A stretch of DNA of 64,000 bases from JBJMQS01 sp045802605 (lineage in GTDB: Bacteria > Planctomycetota > Planctomycetia > Gemmatales > Gemmataceae): contig JBJMQS010000056.1 in assembly GCA_045802605.1 (NCBI GenBank), positions 1-64,000 on the forward strand. The letters are read 5' to 3'. The position numbers were made by a program, and so were the translations under genes. The notes under the pieces are model-generated. The model had not been told where the DNA came from, searched no databases, and saw only the letters and a list, made by a program, of their open reading frames with translations. Of the stretch, positions 50,057-59,136 are shown one piece after another. Each line of letters starts with the position of its first letter. The first letter of the stretch is position 1.

Positions 50057-52087
50057 CTAGCGGCCCGACATCTTGCGCCGGCCCTTGCCGCGGGCCTTCT
50101 TTCCCTGCGGCGACGCCACTGTCTCGCCACGGAGCCGGGCGATCTGATCGCGCAACTGGGCCGCTCGCTCGAAATCCAATTCATCGGCGGCGCGCAACAT
50201 CTCGGCGTGCAAGGCTTCCAACTCTTCCTCCGTAACCACATCGCGGGCCGACAGCCCGGCCACTTCCTGGGCCAACTCCTGAGCGCCAATCTCCTCTTCC
50301 AACACCGTGGCGATTGCCGTCTTCACCGACTTCGGCGTGATCCCGTGCTCGACATTGTACGCCGTCTGCAACTCGCGCCGGCGATTTGTCTCGTCCATCG
50401 CCCGCTTCATCGAATCGGTGACGTGGTCGGCATAGAGAATCACTTCAGCGTTGACGTTGCGGGCCGCACGGCCAATCGTCTGCACCAAGCTGGTTGTACT
50501 CCGCAGGAAGCCTTCCTTGTCCGCATCGAGAATGGCCACCAACGATACTTCCGGCAAATCGAGCCCTTCGCGCAGCAGGTTGACTCCAACCAGGACATCA
50601 AAGGCCCCCTCGCGCAATTCGCGCAACGTCTGCACGCGCTCGATCGCGTCGAGCTCCGAGTGCAGCCACTTGCACTTTAGGCCCTGTTCGAGGAAGTAGT
50701 TCGACAGATCTTCGGACAGCCGCTTGGTCAACGTGGTGACCAGCGTCCGCTCCTTGCGTTCAACGCGTTTGCGAATCTCCGCCAGCAGATCGGGCACCTG
50801 GCCCCGCGCCGGCTTCACATGAATCAAAGGATCGATCAGTCCGGTGGGACGAATCATCTGTTCGACGACTTCGCCGCCGGTGCGCTCCAGTTCATAGGGC
50901 CCCGGCGTCGCGGACATGAACAGGCCGGTCGTGATCCGCTTCTCAAACTCTTCGAATCGCAACGGACGATTGTCGAGCGCCGACGGCAGGCGGAAGCCGT
51001 GCTCGACCAGCGTCTCCTTGCGGCTGCGGTCGCCGGCGTGCATGCCGCGCACTTGCGGCAACGTAGCATGCGACTCATCCACCACCATCAGGAAATCATC
51101 TGGCAAGAAATCCAACAGCGTGTACGGCGGCTCACCCGGCGCGCGGCCCGAAAACCATCGCGCGTAATTTTCGATGCCCGGGCAGTAGCCCGCTTCGCGC
51201 AGCATATCGAGATCGAACTTGCATCGTGCCGAGAGGCGTTGCGCTTCGAGCAACTTGCCCTCGCGCTTGAAATACTCCAAACGCTCGTTGAGTTCCTGCT
51301 CGATGCCCTCGATCGCGCCTTTGATTCGAAAATCCGGCGTGACGAAGTGCTTGGCCGGGTAAACGTACATCTCCTCGAGCGGCCGAATCACTTCACCGGT
51401 GAGCGGGTTGATGATTGCCAGGGTGTCCACTTCATCGCCGAAGAGTTCGACGCGCAGGCCGTATTCTTCGGACGCGGGCCAGATCTCGACGGTATCGCCG
51501 CGGACGCGGAACTTGCCGCGCTCGAATACGAGATCATTCCGCTGGTATTGCACGTCGATGAGCTTGAGCAGCAATTTGTCGCGCTCGATGACCTCGCCCT
51601 TGGCGAGCCGCACCATCATCCGCTTGTAATCGCTCGGCGACCCGAGGCCATAGATGCACGAAACGCTGGCGACGATGATCACATCCTCCCGGCTCACTAG
51701 TGCCGAGGTAGCGGCCAGTCGGAGCCGATCGATGTGTTCATTGATCGAGGAATCCTTCTCGATGTAGATGTCGCGCTGGGGGATATAGGCTTCGGGTTGG
51801 TAGTAGTCGTAGTAGCTGATGAAGTAGCAGACCGCGTTGTGCGGGAAGAAGCCCTTGAACTCTTTGTAAAGCTGGGCCGCCAGCGTCTTGTTGTGCGACA
51901 AGACCAAGGTCGGCTTTCGCAGCGCCTGAATGACATGGGCGGCCGTAAATGTCTTGCCGGTGCCGGTCGCTCCGAGCAGCGTCTGCACCTGCTTGCCTTC
52001 TTGAAATTCCTTGACGAGTTGCGCAATCGCCTTGGGCTGATCGCCCGCCGGCTCGTAGTCGCTGACCAGTTGAAACTTCGGCGCCAT
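50057..52087 (-). CDS. uvrB: Excinuclease ABC subunit B
   Basis: 676 residues. Walker A LLGATGTGKTFTAAHVIQ, the beta-hairpin region YYDYYQPEAYIPQRDIYIEK, helicase motifs (VVDESHATLPQVRGMHAGDR; QTIGRAARNVNAEVILYAD) and a C-terminal UVR domain (LEALHAEMLRAADELDFERA). UvrB verifies DNA damage in nucleotide excision repair with UvrA and UvrC. No uvrA or uvrC is seen here. It ends in a basic KKARGKGRRKMSGR tail. Confidence 0.97.
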   Translation of the reverse strand: MAPKFQLVSDYEPAGDQPKAIAQLVKEFQEGKQVQTLLGATGTGKTFTAAHVIQALRKPTLVLSHNKTLAAQLYKEFKGFFPHNAVCYFISYYDYYQPEAYIPQRDIYIEKDSSINEHIDRLRLAATSALVSREDVIIVASVSCIYGLGSPSDYKRMMVRLAKGEVIERDKLLLKLIDVQYQRNDLVFERGKFRVRGDTVEIWPASEEYGLRVELFGDEVDTLAIINPLTGEVIRPLEEMYVYPAKHFVTPDFRIKGAIEGIEQELNERLEYFKREGKLLEAQRLSARCKFDLDMLREAGYCPGIENYARWFSGRAPGEPPYTLLDFLPDDFLMVVDESHATLPQVRGMHAGDRSRKETLVEHGFRLPSALDNRPLRFEEFEKRITTGLFMSATPGPYELERTGGEVVEQMIRPTGLIDPLIHVKPARGQVPDLLAEIRKRVERKERTLVTTLTKRLSEDLSNYFLEQGLKCKWLHSELDAIERVQTLRELREGAFDVLVGVNLLREGLDLPEVSLVAILDADKEGFLRSTTSLVQTIGRAARNVNAEVILYADHVTDSMKRAMDETNRRRELQTAYNVEHGITPKSVKTAIATVLEEEIGAQELAQEVAGLSARDVVTEEELEALHAEMLRAADELDFERAAQLRDQIARLRGETVASPQGKKARGKGRRKMSGR

Positions 52088-52159
52088 GACGCACTCCGGG
52101 GCGAGGAGTCATTTTACCAAACGTATGTCATCTCGGGATGTCGGTATGAAAACAGAAAA

Positions 52160-52245
52160 GTTAACCGCGGAGAACGCAGAGAGCGCTGAGAAAACCAAAA
52201 CTTGAATTAGTTTTCTCAGCGCTCTCCGCGTTCTCCGCGGTTAAA
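52160..52245. repeat. Palindromic repeat family 1, copy 6
   Basis: Left arm GTTAACCGCGGAGAACGCAG with AGAGCGCTGAGAAAAC, right arm GTTTTCTCAGCGCTCTCCGC with GTTCTCCGCGGTTAA. It spans the gap between uvrB and the ComEA-like gene. It closely matches copy 5, including an inner CTTGAATTAG-type loop. Confidence 0.88.
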
Positions 52246-52248
52246 CTC

Positions 52249-52849
52249 TTAATTCAACCTCTCGAACTTCACATACGGCCTGATCTTTTCCAGCGTCTTC
52301 GCCCCGATACCACTGACCCTCCTCAGCTCCTCGACGCTCGCGAATGGTCGCCTGGCTCGCTCATCGATGACTTCGCTGTGCCATCTTCGCCCCCACGCCC
52401 GGCAGTCGCTGCAGTTCCTCCGGGCTGGCCGTGTTCGGGTTCACCAATCCGGTTGGCACCTTGGCGGATGTCGATATCTTCGGCTCGCCGATGGTCACAT
52501 GCGGCAAGAGTCGCTGCGCGGTGAGTGGGCCGAACCCGGGCACCTTCCGCAGATCGTCTTCCGTTTCGTAAGGCCGGGCTTCGACCAATCGCTCGGCCTT
52601 TGTCGCGCCGACGCCGGGCAGTTGCCGAAGCTCGCCAATATCCGCACGATTGAGATCGACTCGATACGGGGCGAGCGAGCGCGGATCGAATTCGGTGGGC
52701 TGCGTGAATCGCCCGCCGGCGAGACGAACGCCAATCAGTGTGGCCGCGACTCCCAACAGAAATGCGAATGCAATTTGCACCGGCCGAGTGCGAAGCTGCA
52801 GGTCGGACGTGGATGGATTCTGTGGCGAAGGCAACGGTGCCGGGGACAT
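52249..52849 (-). pseudogene. ComEA-like helix-hairpin-helix protein with frameshift
   Basis: An N-terminal membrane anchor (VQIAFAFLLGVAATLIGVRL) and three helix-hairpin-helix units: LNRADIGELRQLPGVGATKA, VNPNTASPEELQRLPGVGAK and, in another frame, SVEELRRVSGIGAKTLEKIR ending VKFERLN. A one-base shift near 52365-52380 separates the second unit from the third; without it a stop follows at once. ComEA-like proteins bind DNA in uptake or are of unknown role. ATG 52849 follows AGGGTGAT. A sequencing error is the alternative. Confidence 0.7.
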
Positions 52850-52950
52850 CCGAATCACCCTAATTCCCGAACCTAACCTATCCCGGCCCCGTCCCTGAAT
52901 CCAGCGACTGGCAGCGATTTCCCGCATCCCATAAGATGAAAAGTCGCGAA

Positions 52951-53034
52951 GCCGGGGTGGCGGAATTGGCAGACGCGCTAGCCTCAGGAGCTAGTGGGGG
53001 CAACCCCGTGCAGGTTCAAGTCCTGTTCCCGGCA
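52951..53034 (+). tRNA. tRNA-Leu (anticodon CAG)
   Basis: 84 bases. Acceptor GCCGGGG pairs with TCCCGGC; anticodon stem CTAGC/GCTAG around loop CTCAGGA gives anticodon CAG; a long variable arm (GGGGGCAACCCC) marks a class II tRNA; T-arm contains GGTTCAAGTCC. The CCA end is not encoded. The anticodon reads CUG leucine codons. An integrase gene starts 126 bases downstream, so its 3' end is a likely attachment site. Confidence 0.93.
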
Positions 53035-53159
53035 ATCCCTGCAAACTAGGCATATTTACAAGTTTCTCAATTTCGGCTATCCTTCCTTTTTGAGCCGTTG
53101 GCAAAGATTTGGCAAAGACATTTATTTCACATTGGACTGAAGTTGCGAAAGGCATCGGT

Positions 53160-54467
53160 ATGGCCAGCTTGCAAGAGCGTAAAGGCAGCTATCGCATCCA
53201 GTTCCCTTGGTATGGCAAGCTGCATGGCTTCACCTTAGGCAAAGTCCGAGACCATGAAGCCCGAAAGAAGTGTGAGCAGGTGGATTATCTGCTCATGCGC
53301 CTGAAGCAGAAATTGATCCTGCTTCCGGATGGGGTCGATATTGTCGAATTCGTCGAGCACGACGGCCAGCCGCCCAAGACGGTCAATCTGCCGGAGGCGC
53401 CGAAACAGGCGGTCACTCTTGGGCGGCTCAAGGATCGCTATCTTGCGACTTTGGCAAACGGATCCATTGAAGCGAGCTCGCTGGGTACCGTGACAATCCA
53501 CTTGAAGCACGCGGAACGAATCCTCGGTGAAGGGTTTCCTCTGACCGAGCTCTCGCTGGCGAATCTTCAGGGCTACGTTGATAAGCGCGCTAAGGCCAAA
53601 ATCAGCGCCTACACCATTCGGAAAGAGATCCGCACGCTCGGTGCTGCATGGCGTTGGGGCAGACCGATGAAACTCACGCACCATGAATTCCCCGCTGATG
53701 GGATTCGTTATCCCAAGGATGCCGAAAAGCCGCCGTTCATGACCCGCTCTGAAATTGATCGGCAGATCGCGGCGGGAGGCGACCCTAGTTTGTTCTGGGA
53801 ATGTATGTATCTGCAAGTCGATGAAATTTCAGAACTTCTTGGTCATGTCAAAAAATGCGCGCTGCACCCTTGGATATATCCTGCGTTCTGTTTTGCCGCC
53901 CATACCGGCTCTCGTCGAAGCGAAATCGTCCGGGCACAAACGGTTGATGTGGACTTCGCTTCCGGAACGATCGTTATTCGGGAAAAGAAGCGTCTCAGAG
54001 GAAAGCTGACGACGCGACGCGCACCTATGACATCCTTCTTGAGACGAGTTCTGAAAGAATGGCTCAAAGTCCATCCCGGGGGGCCGCATTTATTTTGCCA
54101 CGACGAGGTCGTTTACCGCAGCAAAAAGCGAAGTGAAACCACCGGCTACAAAGGGGGAAGGAACCGCACAACTTCGGCATCTTCTCGAGTCGCGGTTGTG
54201 CACAAGCGAGCGAAGGCCGCGCCAGCCGCATTGACGCGTGATGAGTTTCACGATCACTTCCGGCGCGCCTTGGCGGACAGCAAATGGGCGGTTATCCGTG
54301 GGGTGCATACGCTCAGACATTCATTTTGTTCGGCAATGGCCGCGGCAGGAGTCGATCAGCGAATTATCGACGAAATCGTCGGTCACCAATCCGCCGAGAC
54401 CGCTCGCCGTTACCGCCATCTCATCCCCGACGTGAAGAAAGAGGCTCTGAGTCGAGTTTTTATTTAG
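53160..54467 (+). CDS. Tyrosine recombinase (phage-type integrase)
   Basis: 435 residues. N-terminal arm-binding and core domains (1-230) lead to the catalytic domain: first Arg in AAHTGSRRSEIVRAQ, then H-x-x-R in HTLRHSFCSAMAAAG, His in IVGHQSAETARR and Tyr in ARRYRHL. It would integrate and excise a mobile element at an attachment site. ATG 53160 follows AAAGG; an upstream TTG would add 17 residues. It lies next to tRNA-Leu in the direction expected for site-specific insertion, so it marks the left end of an island that extends past the window. Confidence 0.93.
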   Translation: MASLQERKGSYRIQFPWYGKLHGFTLGKVRDHEARKKCEQVDYLLMRLKQKLILLPDGVDIVEFVEHDGQPPKTVNLPEAPKQAVTLGRLKDRYLATLANGSIEASSLGTVTIHLKHAERILGEGFPLTELSLANLQGYVDKRAKAKISAYTIRKEIRTLGAAWRWGRPMKLTHHEFPADGIRYPKDAEKPPFMTRSEIDRQIAAGGDPSLFWECMYLQVDEISELLGHVKKCALHPWIYPAFCFAAHTGSRRSEIVRAQTVDVDFASGTIVIREKKRLRGKLTTRRAPMTSFLRRVLKEWLKVHPGGPHLFCHDEVVYRSKKRSETTGYKGGRNRTTSASSRVAVVHKRAKAAPAALTRDEFHDHFRRALADSKWAVIRGVHTLRHSFCSAMAAAGVDQRIIDEIVGHQSAETARRYRHLIPDVKKEALSRVFI

Positions 54468-54532
54468 TCTCTGAATGATGTTCTCTATCCGCGCCGTCGA
54501 AGAGGTAGCAGACCTAGATCATGGGATCAACG

Positions 54533-55399
54533 TCAGAAGACTTGTTGCTGCTGCTCAAAGTCAGAATCGGAAATCGCATCATCGGGCCACCGCGGCACGA
54601 GTCGTCCGCTGTCGAATTCGATTCGAACTTCTCCAAAGGCGATGCCAGGAAGTTGCAATGCGTTAAAAGGATTTTGGGCTTTCGGATGGAGAACGCCGGA
54701 CACGAGCGGCATCTTGCAGCCGAATCCGCAGAGAAGAATTCCAGAAATCGACATGCGCGCGTGCCTAATGCTGCAGTCCGCGGGCTTGAAGAATGACGCG
54801 TAATCAAGATCCGTGCCGTGCCAAGCGTCGCCAACGGCCATCCCGGTTTCCGTGTTTATCATCCATCTGATGGATCCTCGACCTGTCAGCAATTCGTTTG
54901 CGCACTGCCGGTTGAACCCATGGATTGATGCGCCTTTGTGAAATGTCGCGACCGCCAGCAACGTCGGAGCGTCGGCAGAAGCACATTGTCGGCTCTTGTC
55001 CCAAGCCTTGTCGAACACGGCTTCCGTGAGCAGTCCGTAGTTTTGCGGCCCTGATTGTCGATCATAGGGGTGAGCCAGGCCGGTCATTTCAGTCGCTTTG
55101 GCGATTGAGATGCAGGTCGCCTCCACATAGAAGTGACCAAGCCGGCTGACGCATTTGAAGTCGGGTCGTTTTTCGGCGCCGGAGTTAGCCATGCCATCCA
55201 AATCTGCATTTGGTTCAACTCGGTGGTTGTGCGCCTCCATCAGCCAGCGGACGCATGCCTCACACAATGCCGCCTCCGGGTCGGCGTGCAGCAAGTGAGT
55301 CCAAGACTTCAAATGACGGGAGTCAAAACCGGCAAGCCATCGGCAATGCTCGCGGACCATGACGCGTTGTTCAGGAAGAGGAATCAAATGAAGTCGCAT
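54533..55399 (-). CDS. Hypothetical protein with D-x12-E-A-T nuclease-like motif
   Basis: 288 residues. A helical N-terminal part is followed by KRPDFKCVSRLGHFYVEATC: D80 and, 13 residues on, E93-A-T95. This resembles the D-(10-20)-E-x-K core of PD-(D/E)XK nucleases with Thr at the last position, preceded by a helix with Glu (PEAALCEACVRW, near residue 42-47). The remainder has no recognised domain. The gene at 56624-57703 has the same spacing. Function unproved; a nuclease-like role in defence is an inference from motif and island setting. Confidence 0.65.
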   Translation of the reverse strand: MRLHLIPLPEQRVMVREHCRWLAGFDSRHLKSWTHLLHADPEAALCEACVRWLMEAHNHRVEPNADLDGMANSGAEKRPDFKCVSRLGHFYVEATCISIAKATEMTGLAHPYDRQSGPQNYGLLTEAVFDKAWDKSRQCASADAPTLLAVATFHKGASIHGFNRQCANELLTGRGSIRWMINTETGMAVGDAWHGTDLDYASFFKPADCSIRHARMSISGILLCGFGCKMPLVSGVLHPKAQNPFNALQLPGIAFGEVRIEFDSGRLVPRWPDDAISDSDFEQQQQVF

Positions 55400-55411
55400 G
55401 CTCCAATAAAT

Positions 55412-56470
55412 TCACGGCCTTGTCTCGGGGCGTTTCGTGGAGTCGTCAAGGGGTTCGGTCGGCGGGCTGCCGAGTTGCGCCTCGTCTTCGTCCCAAAGTG
55501 CGCGCTCGATCACGTCGCGAAGTTCAAGAAGCTCGCGGTTGTGAAAGCCTCGCATGTAATATCCGAGACCGGGTGCAATTTGCCCTGGCAACCTAACTTC
55601 TGTTCCGAATACGTGGGCAAACGAGTAAAAAGCGCCGAGCGTATACGCGATGACGAGTCCGATCACCGGCCGCAGCGGTACCAGGCCGTTAGGGGCTTCG
55701 CATTCATTTGGCCACGCGTAGAAATCCTCAAACGTTGGATTGTCTCTCGGTACAGCAAACCCGCGATCCAATACATAAAGAGTTTTCGGAACCGATTGGC
55801 CGGAATGGACGAGACCATCGCGCAGTCGACGGATCCGCAGAAAAAAATCGCCGTGGCTCGCATACCAGTCTGCGAACCGCGGACTGATATCGTGCACTGA
55901 CTGGATTTCGTCTCGGGCCATCGGCTGGCCACCACGTTCAATCATTTTCGCGAAGCTCTTTGGCAGCTGACCGCTGCGTCCCTTTTTGCCCTCAAGGGTG
56001 ACTGTGAGTCCCAACATTGTGCTGATGAGTTCCTGTAGCAAGTCAAACATGCTGCGACACACCATTAGGATGTATTCGACTTCCGTTTCGACGAATCGCC
56101 TCACCTCAGCGCGGTCCCTCTTGGACTCGCGGTAGAACAACTTGAATTTTCCGAGACTCGCCGCGAGCGAATGAAAGTCGTTTTCGATTCCGCGGGCGAA
56201 GAACGCCACCGGCTGGCACATGATGTGTTGCGCCATGAATTCCAAGTATGGTAATCGAAGATCGTCAACCCGTTCCGATTTGTCCCCGAAGTAATTACCT
56301 TCTGAGGGCCGGGCGGCGAGCTTGCGAAGTCCGTCTGGGAACGGGAACCAGAAATGCCATTCGTCATTCACGAAAAATGAAGTGCTGGACAGCATCCGCC
56401 AGGCGTCGATGTCCTTGGCAAGAAACGGTATTTCCTGCAATTCACTGAGTTTCGCTGTACCCGTGCTCAT
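55412..56470 (-). CDS. Hypothetical protein with HEPN-like R-x4-H motif
   Basis: About 352 residues (an in-frame ATG at 56575 is possible; neither has a strong ribosome site). Two long helices (VEYILMVCRSMFDLLQELIS near 131-150, then FLRIRRLRDGLVHSG near 210-224) bracket a polar stretch. The segment R217-D-G-L-V-H222 is the R-x4-H signature of HEPN domains, which act as RNases or as ligand-binding partners in many toxin and defence systems. No HEPN family can be named. It ends 13 bases from the nuclease-like gene start on the same strand, so the two are likely co-transcribed. Confidence 0.6.
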   Translation of the reverse strand: MSTGTAKLSELQEIPFLAKDIDAWRMLSSTSFFVNDEWHFWFPFPDGLRKLAARPSEGNYFGDKSERVDDLRLPYLEFMAQHIMCQPVAFFARGIENDFHSLAASLGKFKLFYRESKRDRAEVRRFVETEVEYILMVCRSMFDLLQELISTMLGLTVTLEGKKGRSGQLPKSFAKMIERGGQPMARDEIQSVHDISPRFADWYASHGDFFLRIRRLRDGLVHSGQSVPKTLYVLDRGFAVPRDNPTFEDFYAWPNECEAPNGLVPLRPVIGLVIAYTLGAFYSFAHVFGTEVRLPGQIAPGLGYYMRGFHNRELLELRDVIERALWDEDEAQLGSPPTEPLDDSTKRPETRP

Positions 56471-56623
56471 TTTGCTGCCCGTGACGTGAGCATCCTGCCA
56501 CCTCAAAAAAAGGACCCCGGACTGAGCGGAAATGTTCGCAATTCTCAGCGAAAGCACTGCTCGCCGGAATTCCATGCGCGTGAACCCGTCGCAATCGGGT
56601 CATGTCAGTGACACCATTAGAAT

Positions 56624-57703
56624 ATGACTGACAGAGGCGGGCCACGGGTTCAGGATCGCCGCGACTCAGGGAAACCTCACGCCGCCAAGATGAAAAACTC
56701 CGCACCCAGCTTATCCGACTTGAGCATCCTCGATGACGACGCCCGATGGGCGGACCCATATGACTGCGGTGAGTTGTTGATTGCTGGCGTTTGGTTCTTG
56801 CATGACGTTTTTCGAACACGGCATCCGCGCAGCCCGCTCCTCCGACGCATCGTGGAGTTGGGGTCGCGTTGGAATTCCATGCCGGTCCCGCCTGTGGGTC
56901 GTACGGCCAGATTATCAAATCAAGAGATGTCGGAATTATTCTCTGAGATCAACCTTCTTGGGACCCTTGGCCATTCGTTATGGCACCTGCGCCAGCATCT
57001 GCCGTCTAGAGCGTTGCGGTTTGAGCTCAAAGAGCTGTCGCAACTCGGAAGCGGAATAAATCCCGCCGGGGACGCACTTCGGTTGCGTGGCCAGGGATTT
57101 TTGTTGCTCGCAGCGGCGCAGCTTGCCAAACAGGGCTTTGAAATCGAATTCGTCGAACGCGCCAAGGGGCGTGTGATTGCGGACCTGTTAGTCCATCGCG
57201 ACGGTGTAACCTTTTGTTGCGAAGCTACCAGCCGCCAGCCGAATTTGGAAAACGGTCATCCCGTCGAGTTCTTCTGGTCCGTCATCAGTTCAGTCGCCGA
57301 AGACAAGAAACGACAAGTCGCGTTCGATGGTCATCGGTACGGGGTTTTGATCATCGACTGCACGCCAATTTGGGACGCGTTCAGCCTTGGGCAGATACCT
57401 GTCGGAGGTGACCTCGTTTATATGGTTCCCCCAGAACTTGGCGGGCCGCGATCTGGTGCAGTCTCGCTCGTCCGGTTCGATGATTCAGAGTTTTCCCGAG
57501 GCCTGCGGGGCCTGGAGCGCATCCTACGCGGAAGCAATGTTCAATCAATAATTCTCTGGAAACATCATTGCGAGATTTTTGAGGATGGGTACCGCAGACA
57601 CATATTTTATCGGGTAATTGGATCAATCGAGGGAGCGCCGTTTTGGAGCTACTTTGACCGACCAATGGTTTTCCCGGGTCCAAATGTGCACGTTCAATGG
57701 TGA
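56624..57703 (+). CDS. Second protein with D-x12-E-A-T nuclease-like motif
   Basis: 359 residues from ATG 56624 (ATG 56690 is the other candidate; the ribosome sites are weak). The middle has RVIADLLVHRDGVTFCCEAT: D187 and E200-A-T202, with the same D-x12-E-A-T spacing as the 54533-55399 protein. The N-terminal half is helical; the C-terminal half has beta strands (YGVLIIDCTPIW, SIILWKHHCEIF). It is divergent from the HEPN-like gene. The shared motif suggests paralogs or a functionally paired set within the island. No known family named. Confidence 0.62.
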   Translation: MTDRGGPRVQDRRDSGKPHAAKMKNSAPSLSDLSILDDDARWADPYDCGELLIAGVWFLHDVFRTRHPRSPLLRRIVELGSRWNSMPVPPVGRTARLSNQEMSELFSEINLLGTLGHSLWHLRQHLPSRALRFELKELSQLGSGINPAGDALRLRGQGFLLLAAAQLAKQGFEIEFVERAKGRVIADLLVHRDGVTFCCEATSRQPNLENGHPVEFFWSVISSVAEDKKRQVAFDGHRYGVLIIDCTPIWDAFSLGQIPVGGDLVYMVPPELGGPRSGAVSLVRFDDSEFSRGLRGLERILRGSNVQSIILWKHHCEIFEDGYRRHIFYRVIGSIEGAPFWSYFDRPMVFPGPNVHVQW

Positions 57704-58461
57704 ACCGGATGGGTTTAGGAGTCAGGCCATCGGCACTTGCGACCCGTCGAAATTGCACCTGAACAGTCGCGCCAATTCCGGTCGAACGATAAAAATTCGA
57801 CGCCTCAGATGCCAATTTCTCGGCAAGGAAAAGTTTTACGCAGCTTCTCCATCACGGCGTGCATTGCGATTTTTCGATGAGCCCGAGGGAATCGTAAGTC
57901 CACGTTGGCGGAACTGCTCATATAGGTTGTCTATGGCCCCGCTCGCGATCAACCCCTGCCGGCTGTGGGGACTGAACCGGTTGTATTTGTCTCGCGGCGC
58001 CTTGAGGGCGTCGCGCAGCTGGCGCTCCGTGTGCTTCGCGTATGGTCCGTCGACGGACGCCGCGCGCCGCCGCATTCCTGCTGGATCAGTTCGATTTGCC
58101 GCACCGAACGCGATCGCGCAGGCGGTCGCGTCGCTGAACTCGTTCGCGGCGCTGGAAGGGGAGCGAATACGGCGAATGCAGTCAGAGTCCATTCCGGACG
58201 TTCCGCGGTCCGGAGAGGGAACTGGAGATGACCGCGCGGTTCAGGACCGAGTCGATCGGCAGGCCGAAGCGGCGGTGAGCGGATATCCGCGCTCACCTCG
58301 CGGATGTCCTCCTTCGTGGCCGGCGCGTCACGGTCGTCTTTGGTAATGGCGCCTGAGTGTAACATGGTCGTCGACCGTGGCAAACATTGCCCACAAAAAA
58401 TGACACGCAATTGTTGTGTCGAATTTCTTTGCCTCGGGACAGCGCTACCGATTATGAACTG
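57704..58461. other. Poorly coding stretch with decayed gene remnants
   Basis: No frame here has a good ribosome site and family support. On the minus strand a short piece (58365 toward 58280) reads MLHSGAITKDDRDAPATKED followed by IREVSADIR, the head of a family of small helical proteins, then loses sense. A further minus-strand frame (57836-58192) has no family match. The same DDRDAP-TK(E/D)D head recurs at 60345-60520, so these look like degraded copies of one gene. Confidence 0.5.
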
Positions 58462-59136
58462 CTAATCGAGTGATGGTGCGCGTGATGATTTCGTCTCCGA
58501 CGGCGTCATGTGCTCGAAGCCCAATAGTCGCTGGATTTCGTCGTCCATCGCCTCGAAGAGCGGTTTGATTTTTTCTCTGACGGTAGCAAAAGCCTTTGAC
58601 CAATGGTCCATCGGGTCCTTGGTTTGCCGGCTTGATCTCTCACGTTCAAGCCCGTCGCGAAAATCCCTAATTGCGCCCATTGCGACATCGAGCGTTTCAT
58701 CAATCATCGTGGCGAGATGCTTGGGAAACAAGAGTCGCTTCTTGCTGAAAAACTCATCGAAGGTGATTACCTTTTCGCGAACCAACTTGAGCTTCTCTTC
58801 TTTGGGCGGCTCGCCCGTCCACTCCATAACCGAAAGGTAGCTTTGAACGCTACGTTTGACGTCAACAAGCAGCGGGTAGCAATCGATCAATGTCTTAGCC
58901 ATTTGCTCGTGCAGGAATCCGAACCGCTTTTCGAATTGAAACCCTGCCTGTCGTAGTTCATTGCGCACCAGATCGATGTCGCGGTCGGCTTGGTATTTGA
59001 GTTGTGATTTGTGCCTTTCGATGTCTTTAGAAAGCCAATGAAGCACCAAGGATCGCGTCAGCCAAGCGCCCATGACCACGAAGGCCGCGGTGCCTCCGAG
59101 CAACTTCATCCATTCGACCAGGATGTCCCATGTCAT
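58462..59136 (-). CDS. Membrane-anchored helical protein
   Basis: 224 residues. One N-terminal membrane helix (about 9-32, MKLLGGTAAFVVMGAWLTRS), then a long charged helical body (DIERHKSQLKYQADRDIDLV, FHDEFFSKK-type segments such as VITFDEFFSKKRLLFPKH) that suggests a coiled coil facing the cytoplasm, and a short acidic end. ATG 59136 follows GGGAGCGC. No family recognised. Start is chosen at the helix; 71 residues of upstream frame are unlike a protein N-terminus. Confidence 0.7.
   Translation of the reverse strand: MTWDILVEWMKLLGGTAAFVVMGAWLTRSLVLHWLSKDIERHKSQLKYQADRDIDLVRNELRQAGFQFEKRFGFLHEQMAKTLIDCYPLLVDVKRSVQSYLSVMEWTGEPPKEEKLKLVREKVITFDEFFSKKRLLFPKHLATMIDETLDVAMGAIRDFRDGLERERSSRQTKDPMDHWSKAFATVREKIKPLFEAMDDEIQRLLGFEHMTPSETKSSRAPSLD

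Noticed and set aside
50012..50680. 222-residue plus-strand frame opposite the uvrB 3' end
   Set aside because: Antisense to the UVR domain and helicase motifs; no supporting features.
57618..58346. 242-residue plus-strand frame after the second nuclease-like gene
   Set aside because: Overlaps the gene end, is Arg/Ser-rich, and crosses the decayed minus-strand remnants.
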